A stretch of 64,000 nucleotides of DNA from Deinococcus roseus (GCF_014646895.1 NZ_BMOD01000002.1:434001-498000), one strand, 5' to 3'. Shown: positions 15,614 to 24,754, numbered from the stretch's first letter. The notes: generated by a model from the letters alone, not told the origin. Program-made: numbers and translations.

Positions 15614-18600
15614 ATGCAGAATTACCGCGTCTTCAAAACCCTGGTCATCGGACTGGGCAGCACTGGAACCCGCATTCTGGAGTCGCTCTCTGAACGCATC
15701 GACTGGGAAGTTGGTGCCCTCAAACGTGCCCCCTGGGTGCAGTTTCTGGCCATCGAGACCGATGGCAGCATGAAAAGCCGCTTCAATGGCAGCGATGACT
15801 TCCGCACCCTGGGCATTGGACCCGATGCCTACCGGGACATCATCACCAACCCGCAAAATTACAACGAATCCATTGCGCTGGAAACCTGGGCCGACATCGA
15901 CACCCTGCGCAAATTGACCGCCGGGGCCGTGGACACCGGTGCAGGCAACATCCGCATGGTGGGCCGTCTGGCCCTGCTGTATCCCAAGAACTTCCATGAC
16001 ATCAAGGGTGCCATCAACCAGCGGCTTTCCCGGCTCAGGGACCTGACCATTGCCGATGCCAAACGTGCCCTGAATGAACACAACACCGGGATCGAGACCG
16101 ACCTGATGTTTGCCAGCAATGCCTCCACACAGGGGGAAGGCCTGCGGGTGATCGTGGTGGGCACCCTGGTGGGGGGCACCTGCAGCGGCACGGCTTCTGA
16201 CATGGGAATCTTGCTGCGTTCGATCATGGGCAATGAAGAGAAGTCCATGGCAATCCTCACCCTTCCCCACCCGAATTACACCATCACCGATGAATCGCTG
16301 GCCGAGATCCGCAAGGCCAACGCCTACCACGCCCTGGTGGAACTGAACCAGTACTTTCTGTACGAGGACCGCGAGCGCTACAGGACCATCAAGCACCCCG
16401 ACCAGATGTGGGGCCAGGAGGTGCTGCCCCCAGACGCCACCCCTTATGACCTGGCTTACCTGGTCGAACCCCGCAACAACCGCCCGGAAGACGAAACCAA
16501 ACTGAACCAGGCGGTGGCAGACCGGGTGTTTCTGAACATTTTCTATCCCGAAACCGATCCGATGGCCACCACGGTGGACGGCGGAGACACCCCGGCCAAA
16601 AGGGGCCTGGCCTTCTCCTTTGCCACTTTTGGTCTGTCCACGGTGGAGTATCCGGTGCGCCGCATCATTGAGGCCTGCAAACTGAAGGTGCTGACCCACG
16701 CTTTGAAACAATGGAAAGGTCGGGAATCCGAATGGCGTGCCCAGGATGAGTTGGACCAGCTTGGCCTCACCATTGATCACCTCACCACCGTGCTGTTGCA
16801 AGACGACCATGGAGGCAGCGTGAAGCCTGCTGTGGACAACAAAGCCAGTGAGGTGGTGCGTAACGCCCGCAAGGACATTGGCCGGGCCACCCGGGCCCTC
16901 GAAGAACTGCGGGCAGCCTTTGGCAAGGAAAAAGGAGATGGCCTGAAGGGTCTGGTCACCTCCACCACCGAGGGAAACAAGAAAAGGGTGGCCCACGACC
17001 TCTTGCAGAACCTGCGCCGTCTGGTGGACAGCCGTCTGCTGGATTATGATTACGGCCCCAATTACCTGCAAGTGGTGCTGGACTCGGTTCCCGAGAGGCT
17101 TTCTGAATTGAAAGGCTGGGAACCTGCCGAGGCCAAAGCCAACGCGGTGAACGGGGTGCTGGACCAGATTGAAAGCATCTCGCGCAACACCCTGCTGGGC
17201 ATGTTCTTCCTGAAAAACAAGGCCATCTCCCGCCTGATCCCGCTGCTCAGCAAGGCACTGAACGATGAAATCAAGGCCCGCACCCAGATCAAGGTCCGGG
17301 ACGCCATGCGCGATTCGGGATACGGACAGCGCACCGAATCAGGCACGCTGTCCCTGATCGAGACCGAACTGCAACCTGTACGCAAACGGCTGCAGAACCT
17401 CAAACGCCGTCTGGACGACCAGTATTACCTGTGGAACGAGCGCCGCCTCAGGCTGGAAGGACGCGAAACCTCCGTGAACGGCCTGTCCCTGTTTGATGCT
17501 GCCGCTGGAGGCACCGTCGATGTGGAGTTCCAGAACGCCATCAATGACCGGGAACTGGAAAAACTCTCGGCCCGGGTGATCAACCAGTGGACCGACCTCA
17601 AAAAAGGGCTGCTTCCCGAACTCACCGATCCAGACTGGCTGATCCAGCCTTACGCAACCGGACTGCCACCTTTTGAACCCCTGCAACTGTTGCCCCTGGA
17701 AAACCTGGCGGTGGGTCCTTTTGAGCAACTCAGGCAGGACACCCGCAAGGATGTGGTCACCCGCCTGTACGAGAAGGCCTCCCCAATGTTCGACCCGGAC
17801 GCCCAGATTGCCAGTGCTGCCAAACAGGCCGAAATCTTCCTGCCCGTGCAGGAACACCTCGGGCAGTCTGATCCTTACACCCCCATCAAGAAGCGCAAAA
17901 ATGTGATCTCTGCCAGCAATCCCAACGAGGAGCGCTTTGCCCGTGCCCTCAAAACCTGGACCAACACCAACCCCGAAGCCAAACACATCCAGGGGGATGA
18001 CCGCTACCGGGTGGTGATGCTCGAAGAGTGGTACAAATTCAGTTTGCGCGGCTCTTATTCGATTGCCAAACTGGCCATGTCCAAACCCGACCGTTACCCC
18101 ACCTTTTTCACCCGCAGGCGGGACGACATCGAATGGACCCCGATTTCCGACAAAGAGCGTCACCTGCTCAGCGAGAGCGAAAAAATGGTCACCCTGGCCC
18201 TCTTGCACGAGGTGCTGCGTCTGGAAGGGGGCAAACTGGTGATGGAATGGAGTGCTGGGATGGGAGAAAGCACCGATCCGGTGCAACGCCAGCGCAAATT
18301 CCTGCCCCGCATTGGCAAAGCCAGTCGCATGCTGGCCTTCAGTCCCAGGGACCTCACAGGAAAGAGCCTCAGCAACGCCAACACCATCATCCATGCCCAG
18401 ATTGACCGCAGGTACCAGGACATTGTGGGCCAGTACAAGGACCGCCAGAGCGGCAATCAGGCTTACGTGCTGCACATGCAAAAACAGTTGATGGAAGGCA
18501 CCTGCCGTCTGGTGCAGGACTGGGACCTCCGGCAGGCCAGCGACGCTTTCATGGAGTATGCCAAAACCAAAGAAGGGCTGCTCTCTGCCATCCTGACGGT

Positions 18601-18841
18601 GTTCCCTCCAGACGAGGTGCTGCTGGAAAGCCTGCACCGCTACCCCGGAGACCGCAAACCCCAGGGCGGGCATTACCAGGACCACGAAGAGGGCTACTAC
18701 TGCAAGAAATGTGGAGGCCTGGTGGGCAAAACCCGCGATGATGCCCTCCTCAACAACCTGCGCTGCAGCTACTACCCCGATGAGGCCCAGCACCCCTTTG
18801 GCCGGGCCTACAGCCTGATCGAGGATGTCATCCGTCAATGA
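15614..18841 (+). CDS. large tubulin/FtsZ-superfamily (Tubulin_2-like) protein
   Basis: The 1075-aa protein is far longer than FtsZ. The N-terminal quarter carries tubulin-superfamily hallmarks: VIGLGSTGTR (residues 11-20), FLAIETDGS (about 44-52) and the glycine-rich nucleotide loop GGTCSGTASDMG (187-198), equivalent to the GGGTGSG signature of tubulins. A Cys replaces a Gly in that loop, as in some divergent members. The middle is long and helical. The C-terminus has a zinc-ribbon-like CKKC (1030-1033) with a third Cys at 1051. GAGG lies upstream of the ATG. The stop overlaps the next start by ATGA, so it is coupled to the MotA-like protein. Families of this type have been linked by comparative genomics to membrane remodelling. 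Confidence 0.88.
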   Translation: MQNYRVFKTLVIGLGSTGTRILESLSERIDWEVGALKRAPWVQFLAIETDGSMKSRFNGSDDFRTLGIGPDAYRDIITNPQNYNESIALETWADIDTLRKLTAGAVDTGAGNIRMVGRLALLYPKNFHDIKGAINQRLSRLRDLTIADAKRALNEHNTGIETDLMFASNASTQGEGLRVIVVGTLVGGTCSGTASDMGILLRSIMGNEEKSMAILTLPHPNYTITDESLAEIRKANAYHALVELNQYFLYEDRERYRTIKHPDQMWGQEVLPPDATPYDLAYLVEPRNNRPEDETKLNQAVADRVFLNIFYPETDPMATTVDGGDTPAKRGLAFSFATFGLSTVEYPVRRIIEACKLKVLTHALKQWKGRESEWRAQDELDQLGLTIDHLTTVLLQDDHGGSVKPAVDNKASEVVRNARKDIGRATRALEELRAAFGKEKGDGLKGLVTSTTEGNKKRVAHDLLQNLRRLVDSRLLDYDYGPNYLQVVLDSVPERLSELKGWEPAEAKANAVNGVLDQIESISRNTLLGMFFLKNKAISRLIPLLSKALNDEIKARTQIKVRDAMRDSGYGQRTESGTLSLIETELQPVRKRLQNLKRRLDDQYYLWNERRLRLEGRETSVNGLSLFDAAAGGTVDVEFQNAINDRELEKLSARVINQWTDLKKGLLPELTDPDWLIQPYATGLPPFEPLQLLPLENLAVGPFEQLRQDTRKDVVTRLYEKASPMFDPDAQIASAAKQAEIFLPVQEHLGQSDPYTPIKKRKNVISASNPNEERFARALKTWTNTNPEAKHIQGDDRYRVVMLEEWYKFSLRGSYSIAKLAMSKPDRYPTFFTRRRDDIEWTPISDKERHLLSESEKMVTLALLHEVLRLEGGKLVMEWSAGMGESTDPVQRQRKFLPRIGKASRMLAFSPRDLTGKSLSNANTIIHAQIDRRYQDIVGQYKDRQSGNQAYVLHMQKQLMEGTCRLVQDWDLRQASDAFMEYAKTKEGLLSAILTVFPPDEVLLESLHRYPGDRKPQGGHYQDHEEGYYCKKCGGLVGKTRDDALLNNLRCSYYPDEAQHPFGRAYSLIEDVIRQ

Positions 18842-20130
18842 TGGATTTTCTGAAGGTCTTCCTGCAGCTCAAACCCGAGGGCTTCCTGATCCTGCTGGGC
18901 TTCATGGTCCCTGTGTTTCTGTACCTGCTGGTGCAGGTGCGGGGAGCTGTGGGGGTGACCGGCACCCTCAGGAACCAGTTGAACAAACTCAGAACCCAGG
19001 TCAAAGAACACCTGGAAGGCGACGAACCCTTCCAGGCCGAGGAAGACTTTGAGGGTCTGGCAGACACCACGGGCCACAAGGGGCTGCTGTTCGAGCTGCT
19101 GACCGCCATGCTGTACGCCCGCAAGCTCAACAACCCCGACCTCTCGGCCATCGGTGGCACCATTGCCGAGAAACTGCCGGGTTTGCAGCATGTGCGCAAC
19201 ATTCCCAACCTGCTGATGCTGGCAGGACTGCTGGGCACCGTGCTGGGACTGGCCTCGGCCATTTCCAGTCTGGGACCACAAATTGCAACGGCTGCCTCTG
19301 CAACAGACCCCAGCCAGCTGGCAAAAGCCCTGGGGTCCACCATGGGCCTGATGCAGGGGGCTTTCGGGTGCAGCCTGTGGGGGATTCTGTTCTCTTTGCT
19401 TGCCGCCTTTGTTTTGCAGAGCGCCCAGAAACAACTGGACGCCTTTCAAGATGAACTCGGGGCGTTCACAGTGCTGGAACTCGCTCCGGTGATGCTGCCC
19501 CACAATGCCATGAACCAGCTGGACCGCATGCGCAGCATCCTCAAAGGGGTCTCGGACAGCGTGCGGACCATCAACGAGAGCTTTGGGCAGGTGACCGGAG
19601 ACTTTGGCAAGGTGCTCGGGGAGGCCGCAGGGACACTGAACACCACGCTGGACAAACTGATCACCTCTACCAACAACATCCAGCAGACCTTTGAAGGCAG
19701 TCAGGCCGCCATCAAGCAGTCTGCCCAGTCCCTGCAAAGCGGAGCGGAAACCCTGGCAAAAGCCCAGCAGAACGCCGCAAAACTGATGGAAGATGCCCAG
19801 GTGCGCTCTGCAAGGCAACTGGAACAGGCCCACGAGGAACTGCGCCAGCGCATCATGGAGCAGGTGAGAAAAATCGACGACCTGCAAACATCCTTTGTGG
19901 GCCAGAGCGTCCGGATCATCCAGGGCATCGAAAACACGCAGCAGCAGGTCAGCAACAGCATCAAGCTGTTCCGGGACCTCAGCGACAGCCAGGTGGGCTT
20001 CTTCAACACCCACCGCCAGGACCTCAAAGAAGAATTTCATGTGCTGCAGGGCACCCTCTCCAGGCACATTCAGGACCACCGCCAGTACCTGGAAACCCTG
20101 GCAAAACAGAACGGGGTGCGGCCCTCGTGA
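18838..20130 (+). CDS. MotA/TolQ/ExbB-like channel protein with long coiled-coil tail (ZorA-like)
   Basis: The 430-aa protein has helices at about 16-34, 122-145 (LLMLAGLLGTVLGLASAISS) and 170-194 (LMQGAFGCSLWGILFSLLAA), the arrangement of MotA/ExbB/ZorA stator proteins. The Thr/Ala-Gly motif in helix 2 (LGTVLGLA) is typical of the ion path. From about residue 200 to 430 the sequence is helical with heptads, giving a cytoplasmic rod similar in plan to the tail of ZorA. The ATGA overlap with the tubulin-like gene and the GTGA overlap with the MotB-like gene fix it in one translational unit. Proton or sodium use cannot be decided. Confidence 0.88.
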   Translation: MMDFLKVFLQLKPEGFLILLGFMVPVFLYLLVQVRGAVGVTGTLRNQLNKLRTQVKEHLEGDEPFQAEEDFEGLADTTGHKGLLFELLTAMLYARKLNNPDLSAIGGTIAEKLPGLQHVRNIPNLLMLAGLLGTVLGLASAISSLGPQIATAASATDPSQLAKALGSTMGLMQGAFGCSLWGILFSLLAAFVLQSAQKQLDAFQDELGAFTVLELAPVMLPHNAMNQLDRMRSILKGVSDSVRTINESFGQVTGDFGKVLGEAAGTLNTTLDKLITSTNNIQQTFEGSQAAIKQSAQSLQSGAETLAKAQQNAAKLMEDAQVRSARQLEQAHEELRQRIMEQVRKIDDLQTSFVGQSVRIIQGIENTQQQVSNSIKLFRDLSDSQVGFFNTHRQDLKEEFHVLQGTLSRHIQDHRQYLETLAKQNGVRPS

Positions 20131-20729
20131 TCCGCAAACAGCGGGAAATCGAGACCAACACCTACCTGGCTTTCAGCGACCTGATGCTGAACCTGGTGTT
20201 CGTGCTGGTCTTCTTCATTGCTGGCATTCTGGTGGTGGGGCAGGCAGGCTGGGACCAGGTCAGATACCGCAAAGCGCAGGACGCCGTTTATGCTGCCATC
20301 ACCCACTCCGACCTGAAAAACAAACCCATTTATTTGCCTCCCACCCGCAGAAACGACCCTCCAGGGGTGCAGCGCTGGGCGTTTCCGGCCCAGAAAATGT
20401 TCAAAAGTGGCACAGCAGAACTGTCTGCAGATGGCAAAAACATCCTGGTGAGTTTTGCACGGGTGCTCAAGCAAAACCAGCTGTGGAAACGCATCCGCAT
20501 TGAGGGGCACACCCAGACCACCAGAACGGGCACCAAAGAAAGCTGGGCGCTGTCTGCGGCCCGTGCCAGTGCAGTTGCAGATGCCATCTACTCTGAAGGG
20601 GGCATTCCCTCTTTTTATCTGGCGGTGGCGGCCCGTGGCGGCCAGACCCCCTTCAAGGGCATCAAATTCGACAGAGAGAATGACCGGGTGGAAGTGGTCA
20701 TCGAGTACTCCCAGAAAGCCTTCCAGTGA
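20127..20729 (+). CDS. MotB/OmpA-like stator partner (ZorB-like)
   Basis: The 200-aa protein starts with GTG inside a GTGA overlap. Its single N-terminal helix begins FSDLMLNLVFVLVFFIAGI; Asp18 sits where MotB, ExbD and ZorB have their ion-carrying Asp. A periplasmic linker leads to an OmpA-like peptidoglycan-binding domain (about 95-200) with FARVLKQN, IRIEGHTQ and LSAARASAVADAI. The GHTD motif is GHTQ here, so one residue that normally contacts the peptide stem is changed, while the Arg of LSxxRA is kept. Together with the preceding gene it should form an envelope-anchored ion-driven stator. Confidence 0.88.
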   Translation: MIRKQREIETNTYLAFSDLMLNLVFVLVFFIAGILVVGQAGWDQVRYRKAQDAVYAAITHSDLKNKPIYLPPTRRNDPPGVQRWAFPAQKMFKSGTAELSADGKNILVSFARVLKQNQLWKRIRIEGHTQTTRTGTKESWALSAARASAVADAIYSEGGIPSFYLAVAARGGQTPFKGIKFDRENDRVEVVIEYSQKAFQ

Positions 20730-20730
20730 C

Positions 20731-23244
20731 ATGACCGATCTGGAGACAGCCAGAACCTCTGTAAACCCCAATGATCTGGTCTTTCTGGCTGGATCAGAGG
20801 ATGCTGCTGTGCGCAGTGCAGCACGAGCAAACGCAAAATTACCAAAAAATTTTTTTAATCTCCTTATCAAATTGGAAACTTTTGAAAACCCACAGTTCTC
20901 ATCAAGAGAAATTCAAAGTTTAGAAAACAGCGGAACGTACGTTCAAGATATTTTATGGGAAAAAGTCATTGCTCACTTTTCTCCAGAATTAAAATGGAAA
21001 AGACTGATTCAAAGAAGCAGCATTAAAACGAAAATTTTACTGAAATCTGCAGAAATTCGATTTGAGAACAATGTATTAAAAATCAATATCAAAACAAAAT
21101 TCCATGCCCTTGAATTACTCCGCATGGCAGATCAATTGAGAGATGATATCTATGAAAATTTTGGAGAAATCTCCATTGAAATTTTAAGTCTTTATGGATA
21201 TAAAAGCTTTTTTCTTGATCAAACAGAAAATCACACAAATAAATCTAAGGTTCCCAAAAAAGAAAAATATGTTTATCATCCCTCTGCTGAACCATCTGAA
21301 GTTCCAGAAATCACCCAGGAGGAACTGAAACAGCTTCAGGACGAAGACGCCATGTACCGCCTGATCCTGAAGATCCCGCACTACAAGAATGCAAAGGACA
21401 TCGAGGTCCTGTCCAACAACATCTTTCTGGCCCGTGAGTCCCGCTGGGAGGTGCGTGAAGCGCTGGCCCTGAACCCCAGAATCAAACCGGCCACCGTGCA
21501 GCGCTTTGTGCAGGACACCGACTGGACCGTCCGGCAGGCTGTGAGCACCCATCCGTTGCTGACTCCGGGGTTGCTGGACAGCCTTTCCCAGGACCGTTAC
21601 TCTGCCACCACACGGGCCAATGTGGCCCTCAATCCCCGCACCCCTGCCCAGGTGCTCTCCCGCCTGACCCGGGATGAAGACCCAGAAGTGCGGCTGGGGG
21701 TGGCCAAAAACCTGGGAACCCTGCCCGAAGATCTGGCACTGCTGATGCAGGACACGGCTCCGCAGGTCCGGGAATACGCAGCAGCCCATCCGTTCACCCC
21801 TCTGGAAGCCCTGCAAGATGCAAAAGCAGAACCCTCTGCACACGTCCAGAGGGTGTTGATGCTCAGGCTCAGACCCCTGACCGAGGCTGCGGTGCAGGAA
21901 GCCCTGAAGCACCGCAGAACCAGTGTCAGACTGGTCCTGGCTGGACATGCCAGCACCCAGACAGACCTGCTGGACCGCCTGCTGAAAGACCGCAACCTGC
22001 TGGTGCAGTCTCTGGCGGCCCTGCATCCGGGGATGCCAGCAGCACTGGAAGGCCAGGGGGAGCATCCCAGACGCATTGCCGATTTGCTGATGGCCCGCAG
22101 TGACATCACCTCTGCAAACCACCTGACCATGCAGGGGCGCTCTGGGAACATTTGTTTTGCGCTGGCACTGGCTGGAAATCCAAAAACCCCTCCAGACACC
22201 CTGAAGCAACTGAGTCACCATGCCCATCCAGAGGTGAAAATCCGCCTGATTCAGAACCCTTCCACCCCCGCAGAGGCGCTGATTCAGATGGTGCACCATC
22301 CCAGGTGGCGAGAGCTGATCCAGACCCATCCGAATTTTTCCAGCGAGGTGCAGGCCCAGGTGCTGGAACTGGAACTGCAGGAGGCGCGGGCCTGGGATGC
22401 CAGCCCGGAAACCCTGCACCGTCTGGCCCACAGCAGGTTTCTGGAGGTCAAACTGCTGGTGGCTGCCCACCGCAACCTGCAAGAGGACACCCTGCATTTT
22501 CTGCTGCAGGATCCAGCCATCGAAGTGCATTACACCTTGCTGGAACGGGAAGGCCTGCCCGAAACCATCCTGAACAGCATGGCCCAGGAGTCTCCCATAG
22601 AGGTTCGCAGGCTGCTGGCCCTGGATGAGCGCAGCCCCGAAACGGCCTTGCTGATGCTGGCGGCAGACACCGACCAGACCGTGCAAATGAAACTGCTCAC
22701 CCGTCCCAGGTTGCCTCAAAGCGTGGTGACAAAACTGGTCCAGAACCCACACCAGTCCATCACGGTGGTCCAGCAGGTCCTTTACCGTCCTGAAGTGAAT
22801 GAAGCGGTGCTGCTGGCTCTGGCGCTCCATGCAGACCCAGCGGTCCGAACCTGGGTGATTGCAGATTACCGCCTGACCCCCGCAGTGCTGGAAAAACTGG
22901 CTGATGACCCCCATGACCCCATCCAGAGGCAGGTGATCCAGCACCCCCTCACCCCTGCTGCTGCCTTGCTGAAACTGACCCGCGAGCACAAACACCTCTG
23001 GAGCCAGCTGGTCAAAAATCCACACACCCCTGCAGAAGCCCTGCTTGTCATGGCAGATGATCCGCTTTACCACTGGTGCGCCTGGCCCAGAAGAAATGCC
23101 CAGTTTTCCCGCAAAACCCCAAGCCTGCTGGTGTACTGGATGGTGAAGCGTTTTGACCAGCACCACAGCCTTTACCGGCAAATAGGACAGCACCCGAACT
23201 GCAATCCCCAGGTGAGGCATTTGCTGAATCGGGTGCTGGACTGA
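20731..23244 (+). CDS. variant leucine-rich repeat (LRV-like) protein with A+T-rich insert domain
   Basis: The 837-aa protein begins one base after the preceding stop and is soluble. From about residue 235 to 830 it is a run of 22-26-residue helical repeats with the pattern VRxAVAxNPxTPxxxLxxLxxD (for example DPEVRLGVAKNLGTLPEDL), as in variant leucine-rich repeats. Residues 10-36 look like one more repeat (EDAAVRSAARANAKLP). Between them, residues 37-190 are encoded by A+T-rich DNA (about 20830-21300), unlike the rest. Part of that insert (72-153: ILWEKVIAHF ... ILLKSAEIRF ... KFHALELL ... NFGEISIEI) has the layout of DnaA domain I or the DnaX C-terminal domain. The repeats suggest a protein-binding adaptor for the operon. 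Confidence 0.8.
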   Translation: MTDLETARTSVNPNDLVFLAGSEDAAVRSAARANAKLPKNFFNLLIKLETFENPQFSSREIQSLENSGTYVQDILWEKVIAHFSPELKWKRLIQRSSIKTKILLKSAEIRFENNVLKINIKTKFHALELLRMADQLRDDIYENFGEISIEILSLYGYKSFFLDQTENHTNKSKVPKKEKYVYHPSAEPSEVPEITQEELKQLQDEDAMYRLILKIPHYKNAKDIEVLSNNIFLARESRWEVREALALNPRIKPATVQRFVQDTDWTVRQAVSTHPLLTPGLLDSLSQDRYSATTRANVALNPRTPAQVLSRLTRDEDPEVRLGVAKNLGTLPEDLALLMQDTAPQVREYAAAHPFTPLEALQDAKAEPSAHVQRVLMLRLRPLTEAAVQEALKHRRTSVRLVLAGHASTQTDLLDRLLKDRNLLVQSLAALHPGMPAALEGQGEHPRRIADLLMARSDITSANHLTMQGRSGNICFALALAGNPKTPPDTLKQLSHHAHPEVKIRLIQNPSTPAEALIQMVHHPRWRELIQTHPNFSSEVQAQVLELELQEARAWDASPETLHRLAHSRFLEVKLLVAAHRNLQEDTLHFLLQDPAIEVHYTLLEREGLPETILNSMAQESPIEVRRLLALDERSPETALLMLAADTDQTVQMKLLTRPRLPQSVVTKLVQNPHQSITVVQQVLYRPEVNEAVLLALALHADPAVRTWVIADYRLTPAVLEKLADDPHDPIQRQVIQHPLTPAAALLKLTREHKHLWSQLVKNPHTPAEALLVMADDPLYHWCAWPRRNAQFSRKTPSLLVYWMVKRFDQHHSLYRQIGQHPNCNPQVRHLLNRVLD

Positions 23245-23272
23245 AGCCCTGAATTTCAGGAAAGAACCGGGG

Positions 23273-24646
23273 TCATCTGGCCCGGATGTCCTCTAAAGAT
23301 TCGTCGATCAGGAGTTCACCGTTGCGGTACACCACCTGCAGCAGGCTGTCTTCGCTGTACTTGCCGAATTCTTTGCCCTGGATGGTTTCAAATTTGCCGT
23401 TTCTCTTGACCAGATCGAGGATGCCGTCTTTTGAACGTTTGCCCGGATCGGTGACAGGGTCTTTGTAGATGGGCTGGTATTTGCCATCAATGATGCCTGC
23501 ACTGGCCTTGTAGGCAAACTTCTGGGTGTCCCGGTTGACCATTTGCAGCAGTGCTCCACCCATTCCGAAAGCCACGTTGGTGGCACTGTAGCCCTCTCCA
23601 AGCAGCACGGCCAGGATTTCCCGGATGCTGTCTTCATTGATGCCGTCTCCCTGAATGACCCGCACAGCGTTCAGCACCTTGAAGCCCTTGCTGTTGATGG
23701 TGTGCCCGAATTTGGCATCCAGGGCACGCACGGTCATGCGAACCATGGCAGCAGGATCCCCCGAGTCAGGACGGATCACCACGGTGGCTCCACTTTCCAG
23801 AATTTCGTCGTGCAGGGTGGTGCCCCAGTGTTCGTTGATGGCGTTCTTCAGGTCGTAGGAATCGCTGACAATCGCCACCGTTTTGCCGGGTCTGGCAAAT
23901 TGTTTGAGCATGTTGCGGTAGGCATCCACCTCGTGCTCTTTGCCCCAGCTGGTGATGCTGGAGTGCTCTGCAGCAGGGATGCTGAAACCTGCCATGGGGG
24001 TTTTGTAGAACCTGCGTCCGAACATCAGGGCCTCGACGGTGTCGGTGCCCATGAAGTTGGTCAGGTGGGCGAGGCCCCCTATTCCAGCACTTTCCTGGCT
24101 GCTGACCCCTCTGGAACCAAAGTCGTGCAGTTTGAAGTTGATTTCTGCAGCAGGATCGTCGCTGCTCTTTTCCAGGGCTTCCCGGATGATTCCCTTGAGG
24201 TAGTGGGACTGGGTGGCCACCGTGGTGGGGTACCAGACCCGCATCAGCAGCGTTTCAAACCAGCTGACCAGCCAGTAGCACCTGGGGTCGGTGTTGACCA
24301 CGCTCATCAGGACATTGTGGGTGGGAACGATGCTGCCTTCTGGCACTGCGCGCACTTCCAGCGGCAATTTGCCTCCATGCTGCTCTGCAATGTGCATCCA
24401 GCCTTCAAAATTGAAGGGTTCGCCGTGGGCCTCCAGAATTTCCTTTGCCTCCTCCACCATTTCACGGGTGATGGGGGTGGAAAGGTAACGTTTCAAAAGG
24501 TACTGCAGTCCAAAAAAGCGGGTGTAGGGGTATTTTCCGCCCCGGGATTCCAGGTAGGAGTGAATGTACTGGGTGTTGGGTGGGTACTGCAGGTAGTGGC
24601 TGGCTTTGTAGGAATCGGTGTCAATGATGGTGTTTTCGGTGAACAT
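23273..24646 (-). CDS. nadV: nicotinamide phosphoribosyltransferase
   Basis: It converts nicotinamide and PRPP to NMN, the first step of the two-step NAD salvage route. The 457-aa length suits the family. Key segments are TDSYKASHYLQYPP at the start, LESRGGKYPYTRFFGLQYLL, the nicotinamide-site stretch HDFGSRGVSSQESAGIGG, VSDSYDL, and the phosphate-binding RPDSGDP. The start at 24646 has AAAGGAGG five bases upstream; the longer reading to 24694 adds an unrelated Lys-rich tail. NMN formed here would be adenylated by the NadM-Nudix protein at 36245. It is convergent with the LRV gene. Confidence 0.95.
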   Translation of the reverse strand: MFTENTIIDTDSYKASHYLQYPPNTQYIHSYLESRGGKYPYTRFFGLQYLLKRYLSTPITREMVEEAKEILEAHGEPFNFEGWMHIAEQHGGKLPLEVRAVPEGSIVPTHNVLMSVVNTDPRCYWLVSWFETLLMRVWYPTTVATQSHYLKGIIREALEKSSDDPAAEINFKLHDFGSRGVSSQESAGIGGLAHLTNFMGTDTVEALMFGRRFYKTPMAGFSIPAAEHSSITSWGKEHEVDAYRNMLKQFARPGKTVAIVSDSYDLKNAINEHWGTTLHDEILESGATVVIRPDSGDPAAMVRMTVRALDAKFGHTINSKGFKVLNAVRVIQGDGINEDSIREILAVLLGEGYSATNVAFGMGGALLQMVNRDTQKFAYKASAGIIDGKYQPIYKDPVTDPGKRSKDGILDLVKRNGKFETIQGKEFGKYSEDSLLQVVYRNGELLIDESLEDIRAR

Positions 24647-24754
24647 GGGGGCCTCCTTTGAAGGCACTTGCTGTTTCTTGTTCTCATAATCCAATTTTTA
24701 ATTATGAGTTTGGTGAGTTTTGAACATCTTTTCGCATCTGTGGTACAAGAGCTT

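Noticed and set aside
15443..17071. 542-aa open frame on the minus strand across two operon genes
   Set aside because: It spans the end of one real gene and the start of the next, has Gly/His/Gln-rich shadow composition, and no promoter.
17339..18838. 499-aa open frame on the minus strand opposite the tubulin-like gene
   Set aside because: It is rich in Val, Gly, His and Gln with no domain pattern and lies opposite a gene with clear motifs, overlaps and ribosome signals. It is a codon-bias shadow.
20830..21300. A+T-rich block considered as an insertion sequence or prophage remnant
   Set aside because: It is in frame with the surrounding gene, has no terminal repeats or transposase motif, and its product fits a domain pattern.
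21184..23220. 678-aa open frame on the minus strand opposite the LRV gene
   Set aside because: Long only because the opposite strand is repetitive and stop-poor. It has no start signals and its composition is typical of antisense shadows.
14004..23244. Calling the operon a Zorya defence system
   Set aside because: Only the MotA/MotB-like pair resembles ZorA/ZorB. No ZorC, helicase ZorD or nuclease ZorE is present, and a tubulin-like GTPase is not part of Zorya.
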